The translations under genes and the position numbers were made by a program. This document shows positions 43,643-52,226 of a DNA stretch of 54,421 nt, one piece after another. This stretch comes from Lachnoclostridium sp. UBA3262 (GTDB lineage: Bacteria > Bacillota > Clostridia > Lachnospirales > Lachnospiraceae): contig DEUM01000050.1 in the NCBI GenBank assembly GCA_002362575.1, forward strand, positions 1-54,421, written 5' to 3'. The notes beneath the pieces are model-generated. The model saw nothing but the letters and a program-made list of their open reading frames with translations, was not told the origin of the DNA and searched no databases. How positions within the stretch are numbered: the first letter of the stretch is position 1; each line of letters opens with the position of its first letter.

Positions 43643-45269
43643 AAATGCTATGGAAAAGATATCGCTCTTAGATGAAGACAAAGCACGGATTCTTGCCAAT
43701 GTAAAAAAGGCATACGAACAGTCCGGTGTGGCATCCGATGACGCTGGCGCACAGAAAAATATTGTGCCATTTTATAAAAGACCACGATTCTCCGCTCGTC
43801 GATGGGGGACTGTAGCTGCGGCATTTGCTGTTATTTGCACAAGCGCTGTGTTGATTTATAATCAGTTTACCGGGGATAACCGGGGAGGAGGTCATGGTAT
43901 TGATTACACAAATCCGACTATGCAGCCTGTCGAGGAAGTAGTCTGGCAGGAATTAGATTCTGTGGAAGATATTGCGGAGAAGACGGATTGCCAGACCTAT
44001 ACACTGAATAGTGTTTCTAAGAAATATAAGGTGAAAAAGGTAGAGGTGGCACCTGCACAGAAGCATGTAAGAATCACATACAAGAACAAAAAGGATGAGG
44101 ACCGGATACTGTTTGAGTATAAAGAGGAAGAAAATGCGGAAGACATTACAAAGCAGTTTGAGAATGAGTCAGAGCTTGCGAAGGAAAAGGTCGGAACCTC
44201 GGATGTGACTATGTATGGAACAGAGAAATGTGACGCCATGACGTGGCAGCAGGAGTCCTGCACCTTTGCGGTAAGAATGTCAAAAGGGTGCAGTACCGAA
44301 AAAGCAAAGAGCATAGTTTCCGGTACGAAGAAAAAGGATTCGGATGACAAGCATGGAAAAGACAACCCTTCAAAGGGGAAAGGGAATGATTCGTCTGCTG
44401 CTACGAGTCCCAATGCGGTAGGCTGGAAAGGAAATGAAAAGCCTTCCAGCACGAATCAGAAGAAAAAGATTCTGCGTGAGATATACAACCGCCTTGGGTT
44501 CCGGATTACAATAGGAGAGCCGGCGGAGGATGTAACTTATAAAAAGATTGATGATTTTGAATCCTTTGCTTTTTATTATAATGAAAACGAGGATTTGGAG
44601 GGCAACCGTATTGTCGGATATGCCGGATGGGAAGGCTGTCCGTCCGGTGTTATGAAGCATTTTAATGAGAGTGATATAAAGTCTGTCAACGGGGTTTCTG
44701 TGACGGTTTATGAGAAGGAAAATGGGGAGAGGTTATTTGCTTTTATAAAGCAGGAGATTTCGTTTACAATTCTCATTGAAAACTGGACAGGGGAGGATAT
44801 GGAAGAAGCTCTCGGAGAGATATTGAGTGTGATTCATATTTCAATGGATGACGGGGATTCCGGAGATGACAAGGATGAGAAGACGGAAAAGAATGACAAG
44901 GACGAGGAAGACGCAGCGCCGTACCGGGAGGCAGCACAGGAAATTCAGGATGCGGTAGCAGAAAAAAGTTTGAAAACACTGGCTTCTTATGTGGAATTCC
45001 CATTGCAGATAAAGGGAGCAGGCGTTGATGTGGAGAGCGCAAAAGAGTTTCAAGAGCTGTCGTCCGATGCGGTATTTGCAAGCGACTGGGTGGACGCCGT
45101 TGTCTCGTACGATATAAGCAAAATCAAGGCGGATACAAAATCTTTTAAGATGGGAGATAGCAGTAATTATCTGCTCTGCAAAATAAAGAATGGTTCTGTT
45201 GTTATCACAGAGTTGTGCACGGAAAAGGCGTTACCGCAGCCGGAGCCGAGTGCGGATGGGGAGTATTAA
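43626..45269 (+). CDS. membrane anti-sigma-like protein with DUF4367-like repeats
   Basis: A 547-residue protein. A cytoplasmic N-terminus (about 55 residues) and a membrane helix (TVAAAFAVICTSAVLIYN) precede a long extracytoplasmic part. Two similar segments (about 100-230 and 285-410), each ending like DUF4367 (MTWQQESCTFAVRMSKG; LFAFIKQEISFTILIEN), are joined by a Lys/Ser/Asp-rich linker, and a third C-terminal domain (about 435-540) is unlike them. It probably sequesters the upstream sigma factor. ATG43626 is nine bases from AAGGAG; ATG43617 abuts the site. No zinc-binding anti-sigma motif is present. Confidence 0.8.
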   Translation: MQKEYKNAMEKISLLDEDKARILANVKKAYEQSGVASDDAGAQKNIVPFYKRPRFSARRWGTVAAAFAVICTSAVLIYNQFTGDNRGGGHGIDYTNPTMQPVEEVVWQELDSVEDIAEKTDCQTYTLNSVSKKYKVKKVEVAPAQKHVRITYKNKKDEDRILFEYKEEENAEDITKQFENESELAKEKVGTSDVTMYGTEKCDAMTWQQESCTFAVRMSKGCSTEKAKSIVSGTKKKDSDDKHGKDNPSKGKGNDSSAATSPNAVGWKGNEKPSSTNQKKKILREIYNRLGFRITIGEPAEDVTYKKIDDFESFAFYYNENEDLEGNRIVGYAGWEGCPSGVMKHFNESDIKSVNGVSVTVYEKENGERLFAFIKQEISFTILIENWTGEDMEEALGEILSVIHISMDDGDSGDDKDEKTEKNDKDEEDAAPYREAAQEIQDAVAEKSLKTLASYVEFPLQIKGAGVDVESAKEFQELSSDAVFASDWVDAVVSYDISKIKADTKSFKMGDSSNYLLCKIKNGSVVITELCTEKALPQPEPSADGEY

Positions 45270-45307
45270 TTATGGGCTATCGGCTATCGTGTGAGGTTAT
45301 GAGTGAC

Positions 45308-45493
45308 GGATTTTCTCCGGGCAGATATTACGGCTACTTATTTTCCTGCAAATCCAACCATGCCTTGTAGTGGGCAAAGCGGTCTCACGGCTTGTCAAAC
45401 ATCCTATGCCGCACGACTTGCCCACATCTGGCATGGCTGGATTTGAGCGGCAGGAAAATATGTAAATGTAATATCTGTACCGGAGAAGAATCC
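45308..45493. repeat. palindromic repeat after the anti-sigma gene (186 bp)
   Basis: Arms of about 70 bases pair with a few bulges: GGATTTTCTCCGGGCAGATA (45308) with the reverse complement ending AGAATCC (45493), TATTTTCCTGC with GCAGGAAAATA, and AAATCCAACCATGCC with GGCATGGCTGGATTT, then GTGGGCAA with TTGCCCAC. The CCGGG-AGATATTAC core matches the palindrome at 18349-18506. Confidence 0.82.
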
Positions 45494-45814
45494 TCAATAT
45501 ACAGACACAGAAAGGGGGCGTACTTTACGGTAAATATACGTATTACTTTTGTCTATTCACAATATTCACATGTATTTTTGATTTGCAAGTAGAAGTTTCT
45601 ATACATAGGTATATTTTCCTATGCTTCTGTAGATAGTTTTGCTGTCTCTTGGCTTTTTTTGTTATAATAAAGATTATTTGATGAGGTTTTCAAAGAAATA
45701 CAGATTGAAAAATATGATAAGGGAATGATATATTAAAACAAGTGGTTTTGTTTTTGGTTACATGTTATAATTATTAAATTACTTATTTTATTGTAGCAGA
45801 GAGGAGAAATAGCT
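45494..45814 (+). promoter_or_regulatory. AT-rich leader and promoter region of the 89-residue protein
   Basis: This gap has no gene. A hairpin is seen at about 45592-45626 (CATAGG / CCTATG within AGAAG / CTTCT). TTGCTG (45639) with TATAAT (45663-45668, 18-base spacer) is one promoter candidate. An extended -10 (TG, T, TATAAT) at 45763-45771 is a second, nearer to the gene. Confidence 0.45.
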
Positions 45815-46084
45815 ATGATGTATCCTTTTTTATCGTTAGTGGATAATACAGAAATTGTTCATTCGGAACAACTGGAAAATGGAGAGGTAAAGGTATATGT
45901 TGAGACACCGGATGAAAAGGATGGTTTTCATAATTTGACTTGCTATCTACCGTCATATCGTTTGGAAGTGAACGGTTATTCAGAAGAAGAAGTCGATTAT
46001 TATATGGACATAATCAAATCCACAGCACATCTGATTATAGAGTTTTCACGAGAAGGGGGATTTATGAATGCCTCAGGTTTTTAA
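45815..46084 (+). CDS. small protein, partner of a DUF4160-type gene, function unknown
   Basis: An 89-residue soluble protein (MMYPFLSLVDNTEIVHSEQL, HNLTCYLPSYRLEVNGYSEE, TAHLIIEFSREGGFMNASGF). Similar small proteins with the ASGF-type end are, as I recall, usually followed by a DUF4160 gene in Firmicutes. Here the following gene is reduced to its first 11 codons. GAGGAG is upstream of ATG45815. Role unknown, perhaps toxin-antitoxin-like. Confidence 0.7.
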   Translation: MMYPFLSLVDNTEIVHSEQLENGEVKVYVETPDEKDGFHNLTCYLPSYRLEVNGYSEEEVDYYMDIIKSTAHLIIEFSREGGFMNASGF

Positions 46085-46103
46085 AATAGGTTCTAGTGCA
46101 TAA
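46068..46103 (+). pseudogene. truncated DUF4160 gene start
   Basis: ATG46068, inside the end of the 89-residue gene, reads MPQVFKIGSSA and stops. MPxVFxIG is the typical opening of DUF4160 proteins, which normally run to about 80-90 residues. The rest is missing, and the stop codon abuts the stop of the convergent histidine kinase gene, so the gene was deleted here. Confidence 0.6.
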
Positions 46104-47516
46104 CTATTCCCGTGGCAGGGTAAAGACAAATTCTGAGCCAACCCCCTCGGTGCTGACAACATCGATTGTCTGCTTATGTGCAAGAATAATTTCCTTTGAG
46201 ATGGAAAGCCCCAGTCCGGTGCCAAGTTTATCCTTTCCCCGTGAGATGTCCGTTTTGTAAAAACGATCCCATATATGGTTTAAGTCCTCCTTCGGGATGC
46301 CGATACCGGTATCTTTTACTGAAACAAAGACTTTGTCCCCCCGTGTCCGGGTGTTAATAAAAATGGTAGCATCCCGGTCACTGAATTTGATGGCGTTGTC
46401 AATGAGATTGTAAAGCACCTGCCGGATTTTATCAGAATCGCCCGATACGATGAGAGGGTTTAACTGTGCCGGTGTCACTTCGAAGGAAATGTTTTTCTTT
46501 TCTGCAATTCCCTCCAACGTATCAATTGTGTTCTGAATCGCCTCATGAATATCGAATTTCGATATATCGAGAAAAATATTGTCCTTGTCAAAGTTATTTA
46601 CATCCAGAAGGCTGGAGGTTAGTTTCGTCAGTCTGTCTGTTTCAAATAGAATAATGTTCAAATATTTCTGTTGGTTTTCAGGTGGAATAATGCCGTCTGC
46701 CATTGCCTGTACATAGCCGTGTATACTTGTAAGCGGGGAACGGAAGTCATGGGATATATTGGCAATAAATTTTCTCTGATATTCTTCGAATTTATTGAGC
46801 TCGTCGCCGAGTACATTCAATGTCTGTGCCAGCTCCCCGTATTCGTCTTTCGTCTTAATAATAATTGGTGGATTTTCATGTGCAATCGAAAAGTCCTTAG
46901 CACCATTGCGGAGTTTTCGCAGGGGCCGGAAATTCATAAAGTAAATTCCGATAAATGCAAGGCCTACGATTCCTGCCATCAGGTAAAATAGCCCGGACAG
47001 AATATTATAATAATAATCGGCTCTTGCCTGTATATAGGAATTTCTTTGGGCAAATACGATATAGCCATTGAGATATGGGTTACGCTCCATTGGAAGGGAA
47101 ATGCACAGGGAAGGCTCCCGTAAATATCCATTCATAGTATAGTTTCTTGTAACCTGTTTTTGTAAAAAAGAGCTGTCGCCCAGATATATGTTATAGGTGG
47201 GATCTGGTTTGCCGGAATCAACAACCATATCGCCATCGTCACAGATAATCATGATACGGCATTGGGAGGTTTCGGAAGCCATTTCCAATTGTGTCTTTAA
47301 GTTTCGGATGGAATCTTTTGTATAAGACTGCTGGTTGATGTGTGTGCTTAAAAGAGTAATGGCGGCGGCGCGCAGACTATCCTGCGCTTCCGAAATCACC
47401 TGCTCATAAATGTAGCGTTGACCGAAAGTGGAAATAAAATAGAAGGAAACAACAAACAATATCAGGTAGAAGGCAGCAAGCTTTCTGCCTAGTGTAGTTC
47501 TCATATATTTTTTCAT
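46104..47516 (-). CDS. two-component sensor histidine kinase
   Basis: A 470-residue membrane kinase: helix 1 (about residues 14-34), an extracytoplasmic sensor (to about 172), helix 2 (about 175-195), HAMP, HisKA with phospho-acceptor FIANISHDFRSPLTS, and the HATPase boxes NAIKFSD, VKDTGIGIPKEDL and GTGLGLSISKEI. It phosphorylates the response regulator encoded 34 bases upstream. The input signal is unknown. GGAGCTCC precedes the start. Confidence 0.95.
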   Translation of the reverse strand: MKKYMRTTLGRKLAAFYLILFVVSFYFISTFGQRYIYEQVISEAQDSLRAAAITLLSTHINQQSYTKDSIRNLKTQLEMASETSQCRIMIICDDGDMVVDSGKPDPTYNIYLGDSSFLQKQVTRNYTMNGYLREPSLCISLPMERNPYLNGYIVFAQRNSYIQARADYYYNILSGLFYLMAGIVGLAFIGIYFMNFRPLRKLRNGAKDFSIAHENPPIIIKTKDEYGELAQTLNVLGDELNKFEEYQRKFIANISHDFRSPLTSIHGYVQAMADGIIPPENQQKYLNIILFETDRLTKLTSSLLDVNNFDKDNIFLDISKFDIHEAIQNTIDTLEGIAEKKNISFEVTPAQLNPLIVSGDSDKIRQVLYNLIDNAIKFSDRDATIFINTRTRGDKVFVSVKDTGIGIPKEDLNHIWDRFYKTDISRGKDKLGTGLGLSISKEIILAHKQTIDVVSTEGVGSEFVFTLPRE

Positions 47517-47550
47517 GACAGGAGCTCCTTATAATAAAATAATAGAAAAG

Positions 47551-48267
47551 TCAACGGTTAGAAAAAGTCTCAAATTTGTAACCAATACCCCATACCGTTG
47601 CCAGAGCCCATTCGGAGTGGTCTTTAATTTTTTCCCGCAGGCGTTTAATGTGAACATCCACTGTACGGGATTCCCCGACGTACTCATATCCCCAAATCCG
47701 GTCAAGAAGCTGGTCGCGTGTAAAAACCTGATTGGGATGTGTGGCAAGGAAGTAAAGAAGTTCCAGTTCTTTTGGAGGCATCTCAATCGGATTTCCCATG
47801 TAGTTGACCGAATAGTTTGACAGGCTGATGGTAAGGTCTGTGTAATGGACGGTTTCGCTGCCCGCTGAAGTAATGTTTGCAGACTGTGCTGGTTCTGTAT
47901 GTTCATAACGGCGAAGCACTGCCTTCACTCTGGCAACCATTTCTTTTGAGTCAAATGGCTTTATGATATAGTCGTCTGCACCAAGCTCCAGACCGAGCAC
48001 TTTGTCAAAAACTTCGCCCTTTGCGGACAGCATAATAATTGGTGTCGTGTACTGTTTCCGAATTTCCCGGCAGACGTCGTAGCCGTCCATGCCAGGAAGC
48101 ATAATATCTAAAAGAACCAGATTTGGCTGGAAGCTTTCATGCTTTTGCAGCGCGGTTTCGCCGTCTTCGGCAATTTCGCATTGGAAACATTCCTTTGTCA
48201 GATAGAGGGAAATAAGTTCTGCGATGTTGGAATCATCATCTACGATTAGTATTTTCTTTTTATCCAT
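47551..48267 (-). CDS. OmpR-family response regulator
   Basis: A 238-residue protein: receiver domain with ILIVDDDSN, the phospho-acceptor Asp in LLDIMLPGMDGYDV (about residue 53), MLSAKGE and the Lys in IIKPFDSKEM, then a winged-helix DNA-binding domain (ELLYFLATHPNQVFTRDQLL, SRTVDVHIKRLREKI). It forms a two-gene operon with the kinase. AAGGAGG precedes the ATG on the reverse strand. Confidence 0.96.
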   Translation of the reverse strand: MDKKKILIVDDDSNIAELISLYLTKECFQCEIAEDGETALQKHESFQPNLVLLDIMLPGMDGYDVCREIRKQYTTPIIMLSAKGEVFDKVLGLELGADDYIIKPFDSKEMVARVKAVLRRYEHTEPAQSANITSAGSETVHYTDLTISLSNYSVNYMGNPIEMPPKELELLYFLATHPNQVFTRDQLLDRIWGYEYVGESRTVDVHIKRLREKIKDHSEWALATVWGIGYKFETFSNR

Positions 48268-48287
48268 ATATCAGGTTCCTCCTTCCT

Positions 48288-50651
48288 TTACTTAAATTCA
48301 ATTACAGTTACGCCAGAACCGCCCTCGCCATAGGCGCCCATGCGGTAGGCTTTAATATGCTTACATTTTTTACAATAATTCTGGACGGCGCTACGGAGCG
48401 CTCCGGTTCCCATTCCGTGAATGACCGTAACCTGATGAAGTTTGGCAAGATAGGCATCGTCGATATATTTATCTAAAAGGGCCAATGCTTCGTCTACCGT
48501 TTTTCCAATCAGGTTTATTTCGGTAGAGATGGTCATTGCCTTAGACATTTTCATGCTGCGAGAATGAGAAATAGCAGCCTCTTTTTTCGCGGCCTTTGTC
48601 TCCTGTTCTAAAAGCTCTAAGTCCTTTACATCCACCTCAGATCGTAAGATGCCCATTTGCACATAGCATTTGCCCTTGCTGTTTGGCAGGGTGCTGACCG
48701 TACCCTTTACACCCATGGAATGTACCATCACGATATCCCCGATAGAAAGCTTGTCAGGGGCTTTCTGCGGTCTTTTTTTCGATGTCTGGATAGTAAGGCT
48801 GCTTCCTGTTTTGTCTAGTTCTTCACGGAGTGCAGCGCGTTCTTTTTCCATTTCCTTTGTCATTCCGGAATCGTTCATCCATTTATTGTATTTGCGGATG
48901 GATTCGTCTGCCATATTTTTTGCCTTCTGAAGAATTTCATTTGCCTCCTCATTAGCACGGCGCAAAATTTTCTCTTTCGCTTTATCTATGCGCTCATTTT
49001 TATCCGCAAGTTTTTTCTTGTAATGTTCTGCTTCCTCCCGAAAGCGGACAGCCTTCTCGCGTTCTTTTTCGACGGCAAGGCGTGCTTCCTCCAACCCTGT
49101 GACGACGTCCTCAAAACTGCGTGCGCCGCTGTCAACGAGTTTGCCTGCCTCATTGATAATGTCGGCGGGAAGCCCTAATTTTCCAGAAATGGCAAATGCG
49201 TTGCTTTTTCCGGGAACCCCGACGAGCAGACGGTATGTCGGCTGCAGGGATTCTACATCAAATTCACAGGAAGCATTTTCCACGCCATCCGTAGAGAGGG
49301 CATACACTTTCAGTTCACTGTAGTGTGTCGTTGCCATAGCCGTAACATTCCGGCTGTGCAGGTTATCCAAAATAGCAATCGCAAGTGCAGCGCCCTCGGT
49401 TGGATCCGTACCTGCTCCCAGCTCGTCGAAAAGAGCCAGCGTCTTTTTGTTTGCACGTTTTAAAATATATATGGTGTTTACCATGTGGGAAGAAAAGGTA
49501 CTAAGGCTCTGCTCAATGCTCTGTTCATCCCCAATATCCGCATACACTTCCTCGTACACCCTGAGATGGGAGTGGTCAAATGCCGGGATGTGAAGACCTG
49601 CCTGTCCCATAAGGGTAAAAAGCCCTACGGTTTTTAAAGAGACCGTCTTTCCGCCAGTATTCGGTCCGGTAATAATCAGTAAATCATACGTTTTCCCAAG
49701 GGTTACGTCAATCGGCACGACCTTGTCCTTTGGAATCAGAGGGTGCCTTCCTTTTTTGATATGAATATAATTCTGGTCAAATAGCGGCTCGCTGCCCTGC
49801 ATTTTTTTTGAGAGGGATGCTTTGGCAAAAATAAAGTCAAGCTCTGCCAGTATCAGAACATTTCTCTCTAAATCCTCTGCGTATGGGGCGGCAAGGGCGC
49901 TGAGGGAAGCGAGTATCTTTTCAATTTCTTCCTGCTCCTTCATCCCAAGCTCTGCCAGTTCGTTATTGATTTTAACAATCGCCATCGGCTCCATAAAGAA
50001 AGTTGAGCCCGTAGCGCTCTGGTCATGAATCATACCGGAAAAGGAGGACTTATATTCCTGCTTGACCGGGAGGCAGTAGCGGCCGTTCCGCATCGTTACT
50101 ATATTATCCCGGAGCATAGAGCCGGAGGCGTTTATCGTGGCGGTAAGCTGCTTGCGTATGCGGTCATTCGCATGTTTCATGGAGCGGCGAATTCGTTTCA
50201 GCTCAGGGCTGGCGTCGTCTGCCATTTCCTCCGGGCTGAGAATACAGTGATTGATTTCCCGTCTGAGGTCCGGCAAATCGAGCAGGCTGGAAAAGCGCCC
50301 GGAAAGGGCGTCCTGTAAATCTTCCTCTTTGTTATTGTACTCAATGGCACCTTTTGCAATCTCCAGACAGCGGCAGATCGCGAGCAATTCGCCCATGCCA
50401 AGGGTGCCGCCCTTTTCCAGCGGTACAAGGCTGGGGCGGATGTCGTGAAGACCGTGGAAGGATAATTTTCCCTGCTTAAATAAACGCATCAGGGCATGGG
50501 AGGTTTCAGTCTGCCATCCGATGATTTCATCCCTGCGTGAGGAGGGAAGAAGACGTTTGGCGCTCTCCTTACCAAGTACAGAATCGGCTTCCTCCGCCAG
50601 CATATCTATAATTTTGTAATATTCTAATGTCTGTAATACTTTTTTGTTCAC
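48288..50651 (-). CDS. mutS2: MutS2 (DNA-binding ATPase and Smr nuclease; ribosome rescue factor)
   Basis: A 787-residue MutS2: clamp/lever region, ATPase with Walker A TGPNTGGKTVSLKTVG (about residue 330), FDELGAGTDPTEGAALA and ATTHYSELK, a long coiled coil (about 510-640), a KOW-like part and a C-terminal Smr domain (VIHGMGTGALRSAVQ). In Firmicutes MutS2 acts on collided ribosomes and has been tied to recombination suppression. GTG50651 follows AGGACGAG on the reverse strand. It is 20 bases upstream of the response regulator gene and may be cotranscribed. Confidence 0.96.
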   Translation of the reverse strand: MNKKVLQTLEYYKIIDMLAEEADSVLGKESAKRLLPSSRRDEIIGWQTETSHALMRLFKQGKLSFHGLHDIRPSLVPLEKGGTLGMGELLAICRCLEIAKGAIEYNNKEEDLQDALSGRFSSLLDLPDLRREINHCILSPEEMADDASPELKRIRRSMKHANDRIRKQLTATINASGSMLRDNIVTMRNGRYCLPVKQEYKSSFSGMIHDQSATGSTFFMEPMAIVKINNELAELGMKEQEEIEKILASLSALAAPYAEDLERNVLILAELDFIFAKASLSKKMQGSEPLFDQNYIHIKKGRHPLIPKDKVVPIDVTLGKTYDLLIITGPNTGGKTVSLKTVGLFTLMGQAGLHIPAFDHSHLRVYEEVYADIGDEQSIEQSLSTFSSHMVNTIYILKRANKKTLALFDELGAGTDPTEGAALAIAILDNLHSRNVTAMATTHYSELKVYALSTDGVENASCEFDVESLQPTYRLLVGVPGKSNAFAISGKLGLPADIINEAGKLVDSGARSFEDVVTGLEEARLAVEKEREKAVRFREEAEHYKKKLADKNERIDKAKEKILRRANEEANEILQKAKNMADESIRKYNKWMNDSGMTKEMEKERAALREELDKTGSSLTIQTSKKRPQKAPDKLSIGDIVMVHSMGVKGTVSTLPNSKGKCYVQMGILRSEVDVKDLELLEQETKAAKKEAAISHSRSMKMSKAMTISTEINLIGKTVDEALALLDKYIDDAYLAKLHQVTVIHGMGTGALRSAVQNYCKKCKHIKAYRMGAYGEGGSGVTVIEFK

Positions 50652-50775
50652 GTCTCGTCCTGCTTTCTATTTCAATATTTTATCTATTTGAGATAAATGT
50701 TTTGCCCTTAAATTATGTAGATTCATTTTACAATAAAAATTTGGATTTTGCAATAAATACAGGGAGGGCTGGGGC

Positions 50776-51161
50776 GAGCAATCGCTTAATCATTTACGTT
50801 GGTGCGGCGAGTATTCTACGGTTTCTTATCCGGGATATCACTTCCAGCGAAAAATAAATTGTTTCTTTTGTTTACAAAAAGCCTCTCGCCGCCCTTCGCA
50901 AAACTCGTTGTCTGCATTGTCGCTTTTCGTGCTGCCCGCAGTGAATGTGACTGACTTTGGTGGTGCATTTGTACCGCTGCGTGGCGGCTTTAGTGAGAAC
51001 GCACTGCCAAAAGGCAGGGAAAGCGACAGCAGACATCTCTGACAATGCTCGGGCGGCGTATTTGTAAACAAAGGAAACATAATTTTTCGGGAAGTGATAT
51101 AAGAATAAGAAACCGTAGGATACTCACCGCACTGAAAACATAAATGATTAAGCGATTGCTC
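50776..51161. repeat. large palindromic repeat, copy B (386 bp)
   Basis: Ends GAGCAATCGCTTAATCATTT (50776) and its reverse complement (to 51161) are perfect for at least 20 bases, and GGTGCGGCGAGTATTCTACG pairs with the inner right arm. The internal blocks match copy A (14704-15283) in reverse orientation: GCCGCCCTTCGC, CGTTGTCTGCATTGTCGC, CGCCACGCAGCGG and GCGTTCTCACTAAAGCC. Open frames inside are not supported. Confidence 0.82.
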
Positions 51162-51284
51162 AAGGAAGTGGGGGAGTTGACTTTACATACAATTATCGGT
51201 ACAATAAAGTAGATAATGTATTTTTTATATCTTAGGTTTATTTAATGAAGCTTTCAGATACTAATAGAATGGAGAACAGGCAGA

Positions 51285-52226
51285 ATGAATTATTTACGTG
51301 ATTACCGCGAGGGGGAAAAGTTTGTCGGGACATATCTTTGCAAACAAAAACAAGTATTGAAGACAAAGGCTGGCAAAACTTATTATTCTTTAACGTTACA
51401 GGACAAAACGGGGACGGCAGATGCAAAAATATGGGAATTGAATAATGGCATCGCAAATTTTGAGACGATGGATTACATACATTGTGAGGGCATGGTAACC
51501 AGCTTTCAGGGAAAGCTTCAGATGAATGTATCTCGTGTGCGGCTCAGCGATGAAGGGGAATACGATCCGGCGGATTATGTTCCGTGTACAGAAAAAGATA
51601 TCAATGAGATGTACAGCCGGATTATGAAGTATGTGGCAAGCGTGCAGAACAAATATTTAAAGCAGATTCTGGAAATGTATTTTGTTGAGGACAAGGAATT
51701 TATAAAGAACTTTAAAAAACATTCGGCGGCAAAGAGCATCCACCACGGATTTATGGGAGGGCTTTTGGAGCATACGCTGAATGTGACAGATACTTGCGAG
51801 CATTTTGCAAAGAGCTATCCGATGATTCACAGGGATTTGCTTATTACGGCAGCGCTTTTTCATGATATGGGAAAGATTCAGGAAATTTCGGATTTCCCAA
51901 CGAATGATTATACGGATGAGGGGCAGCTTCTGGGACATATTTTTATCGGGGCAAAGTGTATGGATGAGGCGGCAGACAAAATCCCCGGATTCCCGGCGAA
52001 GCTGAAAAATGAACTGGTGCATTGTATATTAGCTCACCACGGCAAGCTGGAGTTTGGCTCGCCAAAGGTGCCTGCGATTATGGAGGCGATGGCGCTTCAC
52101 ATGGCAGACACGGCAGACGCAAAGCTTCAGACGCTGCGGGAAATATTTACACAGGCGGGTGATAATAAGGATTGGCTTGGTTTCAACCGTATTATGGATA
52201 GTAATCTCAGGAGAACCTCGGAATGA
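51285..52226 (+). CDS. yhaM: 3'-5' exoribonuclease YhaM-type (OB fold plus HD domain)
   Basis: A 313-residue protein: an OB-fold nucleic-acid-binding domain (about residues 15-95; YYSLTLQDKTGTADAKIW) and an HD phosphohydrolase domain with HHGFMGGLLEHTLNV and LFHDMGKIQE, and later HCILAHHGK. YhaM-like enzymes degrade RNA, and ssDNA, from the 3' end. ATG51285 follows GGAGAAC. It overlaps rlmD by four bases. Confidence 0.9.
   Translation: MNYLRDYREGEKFVGTYLCKQKQVLKTKAGKTYYSLTLQDKTGTADAKIWELNNGIANFETMDYIHCEGMVTSFQGKLQMNVSRVRLSDEGEYDPADYVPCTEKDINEMYSRIMKYVASVQNKYLKQILEMYFVEDKEFIKNFKKHSAAKSIHHGFMGGLLEHTLNVTDTCEHFAKSYPMIHRDLLITAALFHDMGKIQEISDFPTNDYTDEGQLLGHIFIGAKCMDEAADKIPGFPAKLKNELVHCILAHHGKLEFGSPKVPAIMEAMALHMADTADAKLQTLREIFTQAGDNKDWLGFNRIMDSNLRRTSE

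Noticed and set aside
45392..45592. 66-residue forward frame after the anti-sigma gene
   Set aside because: It runs through the right arm of the palindrome and has no ribosome site.
50838..51080. Reverse-strand 80-residue frame in repeat copy B
   Set aside because: It is the repeat read in one frame; no start signal and no independent support.
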